Shown: piece by piece, positions 9,931-18,423 of the stretch
Layout: every line of letters starts with the position of its first letter
How positions within the stretch are numbered: the stretch's first letter is position 1
DNA from: Pectobacterium cacticida
GTDB taxonomy: Bacteria > Pseudomonadota > Gammaproteobacteria > Enterobacterales > Enterobacteriaceae
Reading direction: 5' to 3'
Assembly: GCF_036885195.1 (NCBI RefSeq)
Contig: NZ_CP133656.1
Location: forward strand, 1 to 64,000
Length of the DNA: 64,000 bases
Translations under genes and position numbers: made by a program
The notes under the pieces: model-generated
Told to the model about the DNA's origin: nothing
Databases searched by the model: none
The model's input: the letters and a program-made list of their open reading frames with translations, nothing else

Positions 9931-10746
9931 ATGTCTGTAAAACTGATCGCAATTGATATGGATGGGACGTTGCTGACGCCCCAGAATCAAATTTCCCCGG
10001 CGGTAAAAGCCGCCATAGCCGCTGCGAGAGAGAAAGGCGTGCAGGTGGTGCTGGCTACCGGCCGACCTTACGTCGGCGTTGCGCGCTATTTGGCAGAGCT
10101 TGATTTGCAGCAGGAAGGCGGTTACTGCATCACCAATAACGGCGCGCTGGTGCAGCGGGCGGACGACGGTGAATGTGTAGCGCAAACGGCCCTAAGCTTT
10201 GATGATTACCTGTATTGTGAGGCATTGGCCCGAAAATTGGGCGTCCACTTTCATGCGCTGGATTACCATTTCGTCTATACCGCGAATAAAGACATCAGCG
10301 CCTATACCGTTCATGAGTCTCACCTGACAGGGATGCCGCTAAAGTATCGTGCGGTAGAGGAAATGGATCCTCGTCTGACATTCCCGAAAGTAATGATGAT
10401 TGATGAGCCAGAGATATTGGATCGCGCCATCAGCCAGATTCCTGCGGAAGCCTTTGAACGCTATACCATCATGAAGAGCGCAGAATACTATCTGGAAATT
10501 CTGGATAAGCGCGTCAACAAAGGCGAAGGCGTAAAAATGCTGGCGGAACACCTTAATATTCCGCGCGAAAGCGTGCTGGCGCTGGGCGACCAGCAAAACG
10601 ATCTGGCGATGATTCGCTATGCGGGTATCGGCGTCGCGATGGGCAACGCCATCGATGAGGTGAAAGCTGCCAGCCAGTTCGTCACCAAAACGAATGCGGA
10701 AGATGGCGTCGCCTACGCGATCGAGAAATTTGTGCTAAATGCCTAA
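9931..10746 (+). CDS. yidA: HAD-superfamily sugar phosphatase YidA (Cof family)
   Basis: Cytoplasmic HAD phosphatase that acts on sugar phosphates in E. coli. The 271 residues are collinear with E. coli YidA: motif I DMDGTLL with nucleophile D9 and acid/base D11, motif II TGRP, conserved KSAxYxLEILDKRVNKG, and motif IV LGDQQNDLAMI. The C-terminus VTKxNAEDGVAYAIEKFVLN also matches. It is transcribed alone with its own terminator. Confidence 0.96.
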   Translation: MSVKLIAIDMDGTLLTPQNQISPAVKAAIAAAREKGVQVVLATGRPYVGVARYLAELDLQQEGGYCITNNGALVQRADDGECVAQTALSFDDYLYCEALARKLGVHFHALDYHFVYTANKDISAYTVHESHLTGMPLKYRAVEEMDPRLTFPKVMMIDEPEILDRAISQIPAEAFERYTIMKSAEYYLEILDKRVNKGEGVKMLAEHLNIPRESVLALGDQQNDLAMIRYAGIGVAMGNAIDEVKAASQFVTKTNAEDGVAYAIEKFVLNA

Positions 10747-10794
10747 TTACGAAGGGGTTCTACCAAAAAAGATTGTCCCAAAGGAAATAGTACA

Positions 10795-10827
10795 AACACA
10801 GCCATCGTTGATGGCTGTGTTATGTTT
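10795..10827 (+). terminator. Terminator after yidA (possibly bidirectional)
   Basis: A perfect 12-bp stem AACACAGCCATC/GATGGCTGTGTT with a 3-base loop (gtt), followed by ATGTTT. It lies between the convergent yidA and the LysR gene and could serve both. Confidence 0.75.
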
Positions 10828-10935
10828 AATAGGGCAATTAAGGTATTTATTTTTACAAATCTATTTTCCCAAACGCATTGTTAAATAACTACATGAATTA
10901 AAAAGCGCATTAAAAAAGAATTTGCTGTTTTTAAT

Positions 10936-11832
10936 TTATTTTAACGCCAGACTTTCCGTTATTTTTTCTTCCATGACCTGTGTGATGTAATTAACCACCT
11001 GGCTGCGAGGATTCTGGGGTGGATAAACCGCGCAATACGTCATTTTTATATCTGGATTGAAAGGCTTAACGATAACGGGCGATGGGCTATTCAGCGCGGT
11101 GATAAAATCGACCACGCCTATACCAACGTTTCTTGACGCCAATACGCAACAGTTCACCATCGAGGTTTCGATGGGGTTATGTAAATAGATTTGTTCTTTT
11201 CTGGCTGAGATATCAATCTGCGCCCGCAGCGGCGTAGTCCTTCCGGGCAGGATGGCACGGGCGCCTGCCAGATCGGCCAGCGTGATCTCATCCGCCGTAG
11301 CCAATGGGTGCTTCACCGCGATGACCGCGACCGCACTGGCTTCCGCCAATGGCTCGGCTTCCAGACTCTTGCTGCCTGGCTGACCAAAGATAAACCCCAC
11401 ATCATAATGATTTTCTGTAATCGCATCCGTAATGTGGCGACTGCTTTCGATGTCCAGAAACAGGGATAGATCGGGGTATTTATTGAGTAGCGCTGGTAAT
11501 ACCCGATCTGAACAGAGAAACGAGAGCGCCTGAACGGCGGCGACACGCAACACACCGCCTTTGGCGTGACGAATTTCATCGGCAATCAGCCCGATATGAT
11601 CTAACCCTAAGTAGAGTCGCTCGACCTCCCGGTACAACTTCATCGCTTCGGCGCGTGGGATCAGGCCGCGTCCGTCTCTATCAAATAGTTTCAGATTCAA
11701 AGCATCTTCAAAGTCTTTGATCAGCCGACTCACCGCAGGCTGAGTGATGTACATCATGTTGGCCGCTGCGGTGATGCTTCCGGTAAGAATCACTTTATGA
11801 AAGGCTTCAACCTGACGTGGATTAATACGCAT
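10936..11832 (-). CDS. LysR-family regulator of the adjacent importer/nucleoside-hydrolase operon
   Basis: A 298-residue LTTR: N-terminal winged helix-turn-helix (INPRQVEAFHKVILTGSITAAANMMYITQPAVSRLIKDFE) and a periplasmic-binding-protein-like effector domain. I choose the ATG at 11832 because AGGTGA lies 5 bases upstream. An ATG at 11850 has no such site. It is divergent from the solute-binding gene at 11974 across 141 bp, the classic LTTR arrangement, so it probably controls that operon. Its domain layout resembles opine-type regulators (OccR/NocR branch); that placement is tentative. Confidence 0.88.
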   Translation of the reverse strand: MRINPRQVEAFHKVILTGSITAAANMMYITQPAVSRLIKDFEDALNLKLFDRDGRGLIPRAEAMKLYREVERLYLGLDHIGLIADEIRHAKGGVLRVAAVQALSFLCSDRVLPALLNKYPDLSLFLDIESSRHITDAITENHYDVGFIFGQPGSKSLEAEPLAEASAVAVIAVKHPLATADEITLADLAGARAILPGRTTPLRAQIDISARKEQIYLHNPIETSMVNCCVLASRNVGIGVVDFITALNSPSPVIVKPFNPDIKMTYCAVYPPQNPRSQVVNYITQVMEEKITESLALK

Positions 11833-11973
11833 ATTTATCACCTGAACCATAACATTTAGTTATCAATTTAACACAAAATACAATTTTTCATTATTCAATC
11901 TGGTGCATAGACTCACAGTTATAAAATCTAATACCCTTCATGAGTACTCAATCATGGAATAGAGGGTTAGTGA

Positions 11974-13524
11974 ATGAAGAAATCAACGCTGGCGTTATTA
12001 TTTACCGTTTTATTTTCATCTTCACCTTTGGCTTACAGTGCCGACCTGAATATTGGTTTGGCCTCCTCCACAACCTCAATGGATCCGCAATTTTATGTGG
12101 GGGGAGCGAATAGCGCGATGGCGCGTAATATTTTTGACGGCTTGGTTGTACAGGATGAGAAACAGCAGATTGTCCCTGCCCTGGCAACCCGTTGGAAAGT
12201 GATTGACGACAAGACGTGGGAGTTTGTATTGCGTCCTGGCGTTAAGTTTCACGACGGCAGTGATTTTACGGCGAAAGATGTGATTGCCAGCATTAAGCGT
12301 GTTGCGCTGGCATCGAAAAACAGCCCTAGCTCTTATGCACCTTACGTCAGCGACATTACTGACGTAATAGAAGTCAATCCACTCACGGTGCGGATAAAGA
12401 CAAAAGAGGCATCGCCGCTGCTGTTGAATAATTTAAGCCGGATTTCCATTTTACCAGCTCGATTAGAGAACGTCCCGACGGAAACGTTGAATTCGGGGAA
12501 AGACGTGATTGGCACCGGGCCATTCAAATTTGTTTCCTGGGTGCCGGACGACAAGGTAGTCCTTGCTCGTAATGATAATTACTGGGGAGGGAAAGCAGAG
12601 TGGGACAATGTAACTGTCCGTGTATTTAAAAACAGTAGCGCACGCGTCGCGGCTATATTATCCGGTGATGTGGACATGATTGAAAACGTACCCACCGCCG
12701 ATAGCCGTAATATTGAAAAGAATCAGCAGTTAAGAACGATTTCAACACCAGGGAATCGTGTTATTTACCTTCACATGGATCAGCAGCGAGACGAGTCGCC
12801 GTTTGCTAAAGGTCCTGATGGTAAAAACCCATTACTAAAAAAAGAAGTTCGCCAGGCGATGTCTTTAGCAATTAATCGTCAGGCAATCGTTGACCGAGTG
12901 ATGGAGGGGAAGGCGGTTGTTGCCTCTCAGCTTGTCCCGAAGGGGTATCCCGGTTATTCCGCTTCCATTCCTGCGCCGGTTTATAATCCGGAGAAGGCCA
13001 AACAGGAACTGGCAGCGGCGGGTTACCCCAACGGCTTCACGCTGACCTTCCACGCGTCGAACGATCGTTATCCTAATGATGCTAAAATTGCTCAGGCCAT
13101 TGGCCAAATGTTCACACGCGTCGGCATTAAAACTGAAGTGGTTACGATGCCCGGCAGTGTGTATTTTTCACGCGCCTCCCGTCAGGATTTTAGTTTGATT
13201 ATGGGCGGTGCGGCGATTGAAACCGGGGAAGCTTCTGGCGTATTGGGGCCGTTGTTAGAAACGTTTGGCCCTAATGCAGGGCAGGGTAATCGTGGTCGCT
13301 ATTCTAACCCTGTTTTCGACAAAACGCTGAGCGAAGCACGATCGACGCTGGATGAAACCAAGCGTGACGCGTTGCTGGCTGAGGCGATGAACATCGGTAT
13401 GAACGATGTAGGCGTTATTCCGATGATGTTCCTGTCCAACACCTGGGCGATGAAAAAGCAGTATACCTATGTGGGGCGTGCCGATGCCTACACGCTGCCG
13501 TATTTCGTCCGTTCCGCCAAATAG
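11974..13524 (+). CDS. Periplasmic substrate-binding protein, ABC family 5 (peptide/opine type)
   Basis: A 516-residue SBP_bac_5 protein with a Sec signal peptide (cleavage likely after AYSA, residue 22). Family features: an LDPQ-like start (TTSMDPQF), LATRWKVIDDKTWEFVLRPGVKFHDGSDFTAKDV, and IGTGPFKFVSW. It delivers substrate to the permeases encoded further down. A GAGGG Shine-Dalgarno lies before the ATG. The family carries peptides, nickel, sugars, opines or nucleotide-peptides. The nucleoside hydrolases in the same operon suggest a nucleoside-containing ligand (inference). Confidence 0.9.
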   Translation: MKKSTLALLFTVLFSSSPLAYSADLNIGLASSTTSMDPQFYVGGANSAMARNIFDGLVVQDEKQQIVPALATRWKVIDDKTWEFVLRPGVKFHDGSDFTAKDVIASIKRVALASKNSPSSYAPYVSDITDVIEVNPLTVRIKTKEASPLLLNNLSRISILPARLENVPTETLNSGKDVIGTGPFKFVSWVPDDKVVLARNDNYWGGKAEWDNVTVRVFKNSSARVAAILSGDVDMIENVPTADSRNIEKNQQLRTISTPGNRVIYLHMDQQRDESPFAKGPDGKNPLLKKEVRQAMSLAINRQAIVDRVMEGKAVVASQLVPKGYPGYSASIPAPVYNPEKAKQELAAAGYPNGFTLTFHASNDRYPNDAKIAQAIGQMFTRVGIKTEVVTMPGSVYFSRASRQDFSLIMGGAAIETGEASGVLGPLLETFGPNAGQGNRGRYSNPVFDKTLSEARSTLDETKRDALLAEAMNIGMNDVGVIPMMFLSNTWAMKKQYTYVGRADAYTLPYFVRSAK

Positions 13525-13547
13525 TTGCCCTTCCGTTACGATTCCAA

Positions 13548-13568
13548 AGGGGTGAGGTTTTCACCCCT
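13548..13568 (+). terminator. Intra-operon hairpin after the binding-protein gene
   Basis: AGGGGTGA/TCACCCCT stem with a GGTTT loop, in the 68-bp gap between the binding-protein gene and the aldolase gene. There is no T-run. Such hairpins commonly stabilise the binding-protein part of an importer mRNA so that it is made in excess. Confidence 0.55.
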
Positions 13569-13592
13569 ACCACTGATAACAAGGAGAGCGGT

Positions 13593-14477
13593 GTGAATAC
13601 GTTCAGCGGCGTTTTTCCCTATCTGGTGTCACCCGTTAAGCCTGATGGTCAGGTGGATACGCCGGTTCTGGCGCAACTCACCGAACATCTGATTCAGTGC
13701 GGCGTACATGGCGTCGTGCCATTAGGCAGCACCGGTGAATTTGCTTATCTCTCCGCGGCTCAACGTCTGGATGTCGTCAAAACGGTGATTGAGACGACGG
13801 CGGGCCGCGTGCCGGTGATTGCCGGTGTCGCATCAACCACAATCCAGGATGCCGTTGAGCAAACCAAACGCTACGTTGAATTAGGTGCGGACGGTATTCT
13901 TGCGATACTGGAAGCCTATTTCCCGTTGAAAGATGAGGGCGTAGAACAGTATTTTCGCGCCATTGCCGATGCCGCACAGGGTAAACCGGTGGTGCTGTAC
14001 ACTAACCCGCAGTTCCAGCGTTCCGACTTGAGCCTGCCCGTCATTGAACGCCTAAGTCATGTCAGTAATATCCGCTATATCAAAGACGCCTCAACGAATA
14101 CCGGGCGCTTGCTTTCCATCATCGAACGCACCCGTGGCCGGATGGAGGTGTTTTCCGCCTCTGCCCATATTCCCGCCTGTGTGATGCTGATTGGCGGCGT
14201 GGGCTGGATGGCCGGCCCGGCCTGTATCGTTCCTAAACAGAGTATTGCCTTGTACGAAGCCGCTCGCGCGGGAGACTGGGATCAAGCAATGGCGTTGCAG
14301 CGTCCTCTGTGGCGTATCAACGAAATTTTTGCCCGCTATTCCATTGCTGGCTGTATTAAAGCGGCATTGCAGTTGCAAGGGTTTGCGGTAGGCGATCCGT
14401 TACCGCCGCAACAACCGTTGGATGAAACGGCGCGAAAAGCGATCGCTGACGTTTTGGCGTCCGTCGACGCCCTCTAA
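13593..14477 (+). CDS. DapA/NanA-family class I aldolase or lyase
   Basis: A 294-residue dihydrodipicolinate-synthase-superfamily protein, a TIM barrel that forms a Schiff base with an alpha-keto acid. Visible: the GSTGEF carboxylate-binding motif (45-50), the catalytic tyrosine in LYTNP (Y136) and the Schiff-base lysine in YIKDAS (K164). It starts at GTG with AAGGAG six bases upstream. It is not the housekeeping dapA, because it sits in a catabolic importer operon. The keto-acid substrate is unknown. It may process a part of the imported compound after the nucleoside hydrolases act. Confidence 0.88.
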   Translation: MNTFSGVFPYLVSPVKPDGQVDTPVLAQLTEHLIQCGVHGVVPLGSTGEFAYLSAAQRLDVVKTVIETTAGRVPVIAGVASTTIQDAVEQTKRYVELGADGILAILEAYFPLKDEGVEQYFRAIADAAQGKPVVLYTNPQFQRSDLSLPVIERLSHVSNIRYIKDASTNTGRLLSIIERTRGRMEVFSASAHIPACVMLIGGVGWMAGPACIVPKQSIALYEAARAGDWDQAMALQRPLWRINEIFARYSIAGCIKAALQLQGFAVGDPLPPQQPLDETARKAIADVLASVDAL

Positions 14478-14576
14478 AGAAAAACGATTTGTTATTTTGC
14501 ACGCATCGTGGTGTGGGGTTTTTTGCATCTTAAATTTGGCAGCATCCATTATTAAGCGAAAAGGAACTATCAGGGG

Positions 14577-15530
14577 ATGAGCGCGTTACCGATTATAATT
14601 GATTGCGATCCGGGGATAGATGACGCCATTGCGTTATTGAGCGCATTTGTCGCGCCAGCGTTGGATATTCGCGGCATCTGCGCGGTATGCGGCAATCAGC
14701 CGCTGGAAAAAACAGTGCGTAACGCGCTGCAAATTGTGGAGTTGGGCCATCGTACCGATATTCCCGTTTTTGCCGGCTGCCATCGTCCGCTGTTGCGTCC
14801 TCCTATCCACGGTCAGTTTCATGGCGAAAGCGGGCTGGGTAAGACGGTACTGCCTGCGCCACAAAAACAGGCCGAAGCGCAACATGCGGTGAGTTTTATC
14901 ATTAACCAGTGTCGACAAGCTATCGCTGACGGCATGCCGATCACGCTGTGTACGTTAGGGCCATTAACTAACGTGGCGATGGCGTTGCGTATGGCGCCGG
15001 ACATTGCCGATGGTATTGCGCGTATTGTGATGATGGGTGGCGCCTATCGTGAAGCGGGCAATCGCAGCCTGACCTCGGAATTCAATATGCTTGCCGACCC
15101 GCAGGCGGCGAAGATCGTGTTTGACTCATCGATTGCTATCGTTGCGCTCCCACTGGACGCCACGCACCAGGTAATTTTAACACCAGAACGGGTGGCGCGT
15201 TTTGTGGCGCTAGCGGGGCGAATCTCTGCGCCGCTCGATGAAATGATGGCGTTTTGGGATCGTAACGATATTCGTCGCTATGGCTCACGCGGCGGCCCGT
15301 TGCACGATCCATTAGTCATCGCCTGGGTGCTGGCGCCGGATTGCTTCACGACGGAAAAAGCCTGCGTCTATATTGAACAGGACAGTGAACTGTGCATGGG
15401 ACAAACCGTTGCTGACTGGTACGGAAAAACCGAGCGCCAGCCGAATGTGGATGTGGTGACCGGCGTTAATGTCGAGCGGGTTATCGCGCTATTTTCCGAT
15501 CTACTGAGCCGCTACAGAGAGGGTGCCTGA
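14577..15530 (+). CDS. Nucleoside hydrolase (IU-NH family), copy 1
   Basis: Calcium-dependent N-ribohydrolase that splits nucleosides into base and ribose. The 317 residues show the metal/ribose motif DCDPGIDDA (D9, D11, D15, D16), the MGGAYREAGN motif, and the C-terminal GPLHDP with the family's catalytic-site histidine and metal-binding aspartate. It follows the aldolase by 99 bp. It differs from the housekeeping Rih enzymes by its operon setting. Base specificity cannot be read from the sequence. Confidence 0.9.
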   Translation: MSALPIIIDCDPGIDDAIALLSAFVAPALDIRGICAVCGNQPLEKTVRNALQIVELGHRTDIPVFAGCHRPLLRPPIHGQFHGESGLGKTVLPAPQKQAEAQHAVSFIINQCRQAIADGMPITLCTLGPLTNVAMALRMAPDIADGIARIVMMGGAYREAGNRSLTSEFNMLADPQAAKIVFDSSIAIVALPLDATHQVILTPERVARFVALAGRISAPLDEMMAFWDRNDIRRYGSRGGPLHDPLVIAWVLAPDCFTTEKACVYIEQDSELCMGQTVADWYGKTERQPNVDVVTGVNVERVIALFSDLLSRYREGA

Positions 15531-15531
15531 C

Positions 15532-16506
15532 ATGGCGCGAGAACGTATTATTATTGATACCGATCCTGGCGTTGACGACGCCATCGCCATCTGGCTGGCA
15601 TTGGCGTCGCCCGAACTGGACGTGCTTGGTATCACCACGGTGGCGGGTAATGTGCCGCTTGAGGCCACGCTGCAAAACGCGTGCAACGTCGTTGGCGTGA
15701 CGGGCAGAACCGATGTCCCTATTTTTGCTGGCGCTGCGCGCCCGCTTATCCGCGAGCAGGTTTTTGGCAAATACGCTCATATCGGCGCGTTCTCCGATGA
15801 TTGCGTACCCGCGAGTTCGCTGACGCCGGAACAAGAACACGCCGTCGATTTTCTGGTGCGGATGACGCGTCAGGCTACCGCTGACAATAACCCGATCACC
15901 CTTTGTTCTATTGGCCCAATGACCAACCTGGCCTTGGCACTGTGCTTCCACCCCGATGTCGCGCGTGGAATTAAACAGATTGTCTCCATCAGCGGCGCCT
16001 TTACCGCATTGGGCAATCGTGTACCCTGGGCCGATTTTAACGTTTATGCCGATCCTCATGCGGCGGAAATTGTGTTTTCTTCCGGTGTCCCCATCGTCGT
16101 CATGCCATTGGATGTGACGTTCCAAGCCTTGATTCAACAGGAGCAGATCGACGATATCGAACGCAGCGGCGGTGCGCCGGGGAAAGCGATGGCGGCGCTG
16201 TTGCGACGGTTTGACCGCAGCGAAGTCGCACGCTTTGGTCGTGAAGGTGGGCCAATTCATGATGCCGCCGTCATCGCATGGCTGTTGAAACCGGAACTCT
16301 TCGCGGCAAAATGCGCGCACATTGGCGCGGCGGTGGGCGGTAAAACGGCGGGTTACGTATTTGCCGATTTTTATCACAAATTGGGCAAACCTGAGAACGC
16401 GCGGGTCATGCGGAACATCGACGAACCCGGATTCCTCGGGCTGATTGCCGATCGTCTACGTCGCTATGATGCGGCAACCTCAACGGATTCGGAGGCGCAT
16501 TCATGA
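15532..16506 (+). CDS. Nucleoside hydrolase (IU-NH family), copy 2
   Basis: A second, clearly diverged nucleoside hydrolase of 324 residues directly after copy 1. It has DTDPGVDDA (D9, D11, D15, D16), ISGAFTALGNRVPWADFNVYADPHAA and GGPIHDAAVIAW. The ATG at 15532 has GAGGG eight bases upstream. An in-frame GTG at 15523 would overlap copy 1. The stop overlaps the start of the permease gene by four bases (ATGA), so translation is coupled. Two paralogues in one operon suggest two different glycosidic substrates, or a heteromer. Confidence 0.9.
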   Translation: MARERIIIDTDPGVDDAIAIWLALASPELDVLGITTVAGNVPLEATLQNACNVVGVTGRTDVPIFAGAARPLIREQVFGKYAHIGAFSDDCVPASSLTPEQEHAVDFLVRMTRQATADNNPITLCSIGPMTNLALALCFHPDVARGIKQIVSISGAFTALGNRVPWADFNVYADPHAAEIVFSSGVPIVVMPLDVTFQALIQQEQIDDIERSGGAPGKAMAALLRRFDRSEVARFGREGGPIHDAAVIAWLLKPELFAAKCAHIGAAVGGKTAGYVFADFYHKLGKPENARVMRNIDEPGFLGLIADRLRRYDAATSTDSEAHS

Positions 16507-17480
16507 TCGCTTACCTGCTGAGCCGAATCGGACAAACGCTGCTGACGCTGGCCGTGATGTCGGTGCTGGTATTTGTGGGCGTTTATCTGGTAGGGAACCC
16601 GGTTGATATGCTGTTGGGCGCGACTGCCACGCCAGCGGAACGGTTGGCAGTCATTCAGTCTTTTGGTCTGGATAAGCCGGTTTGGGAGCAGTACGGACTG
16701 TTCGTTTGGAACGCCTTCCAGGGTGATATGGGCAACTCTTTTATCTTTAACCAGCCCGCCCTAACGTTAATTTTTCAGCGCATGCCCGCGACGCTCGAAC
16801 TGGCGATGGTGGCATTCGTCATGGCGCTGGTTGTCGGTATTCCGCTGGGGATTTACGCTGGCCTGAAGCCGGACAGCGCCGTGTCCAAATCCATCATGAC
16901 CTTCTCCATTTTGGGCTTTAGTTTGCCCACGTTCTGGATTGGTCTGGTGATGATTATGCTGTTCAGCGTCAAGTTAGGTTGGCTTCCGTCGTCGGGTCGG
17001 GGGGATACGCACGACCTTTTCGGCATTCCCTTTAGCTTTCTGACGCGCGATGGCCTTGAACACCTTCTTTTACCCGCGTTCAACCTTGCGCTGTTTAAAA
17101 TTTCGCTGGTGATCCGCCTGATGCGCGCCGGGGTCATGGAGTGTCTGCAACAGGATTATGTGCAATTTGCCCGCGCGAAAGGGCTGTCGGAAACCCGCAT
17201 CGTGTTGGTACATGTGTTGCGCAACACGTTGATTCCATTGATTACCGTGCTAGGACTGGAGTTGGGGTCGCTGATCGCGTTTGCCGTCGTCACGGAAACC
17301 ATTTATGCCTGGCCGGGCATGGGCAAGCTGATTATCGATGCGATCGCCGTGCTCGACCGCCCCGTGATTCTGGCCTACCTGATGATTACCGTGGTCATGT
17401 TTAGTGTGATTAACCTGCTGGTCGATTTGTTGTATGTCATGGTCGATCCGCGCGTGCGGCTGGGAGGAGACAAGGGATGA
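16503..17480 (+). CDS. ABC importer permease 1 (DppB/OppB-like)
   Basis: A 325-residue inner-membrane permease with about six helices and the BPD_transp_1 fold. The EAA-type coupling motif is in DYVQFARAKGLSETRIVLVHVLRNTLIPLITVLGLELG. The N-terminal MIAYLLSRIGQTLLTLAVMSVLVFV segment is typical of the DppB branch. It overlaps both neighbours by four bases (ATGA). It pairs with the next permease and the fused ATPase to make the translocator for the binding protein at 11974. Confidence 0.92.
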   Translation: MIAYLLSRIGQTLLTLAVMSVLVFVGVYLVGNPVDMLLGATATPAERLAVIQSFGLDKPVWEQYGLFVWNAFQGDMGNSFIFNQPALTLIFQRMPATLELAMVAFVMALVVGIPLGIYAGLKPDSAVSKSIMTFSILGFSLPTFWIGLVMIMLFSVKLGWLPSSGRGDTHDLFGIPFSFLTRDGLEHLLLPAFNLALFKISLVIRLMRAGVMECLQQDYVQFARAKGLSETRIVLVHVLRNTLIPLITVLGLELGSLIAFAVVTETIYAWPGMGKLIIDAIAVLDRPVILAYLMITVVMFSVINLLVDLLYVMVDPRVRLGGDKG

Positions 17481-18385
17481 CAGAGAATACGATACACCAG
17501 CCTGCCGCGGCGCAAAAAAATCTGCATCCGGCGATGCGCGTGGTAATGGCCTTGATCCACGACCGGCTGGCGTTATGTGGGCTCATTTTACTGGCGTTTT
17601 TTGTCCTGCTGGCGCTGTTTGCTCCACTGTTGTCGCCGCAGAATCCTTACGATTTGATGCAGCTCGATATTATGGACGGGCGACTCGCGCCCGGCGCCCA
17701 GAGCATGGCGGGTATGACGTATTGGCTGGGTACGGACGATCAGGGGCGCGATCTGTTGAGCGCGATTCTGTACGGCACCCGTATCAGCCTCATGGTCGGC
17801 TTCTCCAGCGCAGTCTGCGCACTGTTGATTGGCGCTTCGCTGGGGCTGATTAGCGCCTACGTCGGCGGAAAAACAGACGCGACCATCATGCGTATCGTTG
17901 ATATCCAGCTTAGCTTCCCGCCGATCCTGATTGCGCTGATCCTGCTGGCGGTACTGGGGCAAGGGGTTGACAAGATCATTATGGCGCTGGTGGTTACGCA
18001 GTGGGCGTACTACGCGCGGACGATTCGTGGTTCGGCGCTGGTGGAGCGTCGCCGTAGTTATGTGGATGCGGCGCGCAGCATGGCGTTGTCCAATCGGCGC
18101 ATCCTGTTTCGCCACATTTTACCGAACTGCCTGGCGCCGCTGATCGTGGTGGCAACCATGCGCATTGCTTACGCCATTATGCTGGAAGCTACGCTCTCGT
18201 TTCTGGGGCTTGGATTGCCCGTGACGGAACCGTCGCTGGGGTTGCTGATCTCGAACGGTTTCGAGTACCTCATGTCGGGTGATTACTGGATCAGCTTTTT
18301 TCCAGGTCTGACGCTGCTGCTGTTAATTGTGGCAATTAATCTGGTTGGGGATGCGCTGCGCGATATCCTTAACCCACGAAATTAG
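17477..18385 (+). CDS. ABC importer permease 2 (DppC/OppC-like)
   Basis: A 302-residue partner permease. It has the N-terminal first-helix region of the OppC branch, the LGTDDQGRDLLSAILYGTRISLMVG motif and the EAA loop SYVDAARSMALSNRRILFRHILPNCLAPLIV. It overlaps permease 1 by four bases, indicating coupled translation and a heterodimer. Confidence 0.92.
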   Translation: MTENTIHQPAAAQKNLHPAMRVVMALIHDRLALCGLILLAFFVLLALFAPLLSPQNPYDLMQLDIMDGRLAPGAQSMAGMTYWLGTDDQGRDLLSAILYGTRISLMVGFSSAVCALLIGASLGLISAYVGGKTDATIMRIVDIQLSFPPILIALILLAVLGQGVDKIIMALVVTQWAYYARTIRGSALVERRRSYVDAARSMALSNRRILFRHILPNCLAPLIVVATMRIAYAIMLEATLSFLGLGLPVTEPSLGLLISNGFEYLMSGDYWISFFPGLTLLLLIVAINLVGDALRDILNPRN

Positions 18386-18423
18386 TCTGTGGGAACGCCA
18401 TGAGAATAAGGGGTAATGAACAC

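Noticed and set aside
15481..16377. 298-codon minus-strand open frame over nucleoside hydrolase copy 2
   Set aside because: The plus-strand frame has unmistakable nucleoside hydrolase motifs; the antisense product is low-complexity and arginine/histidine-rich.
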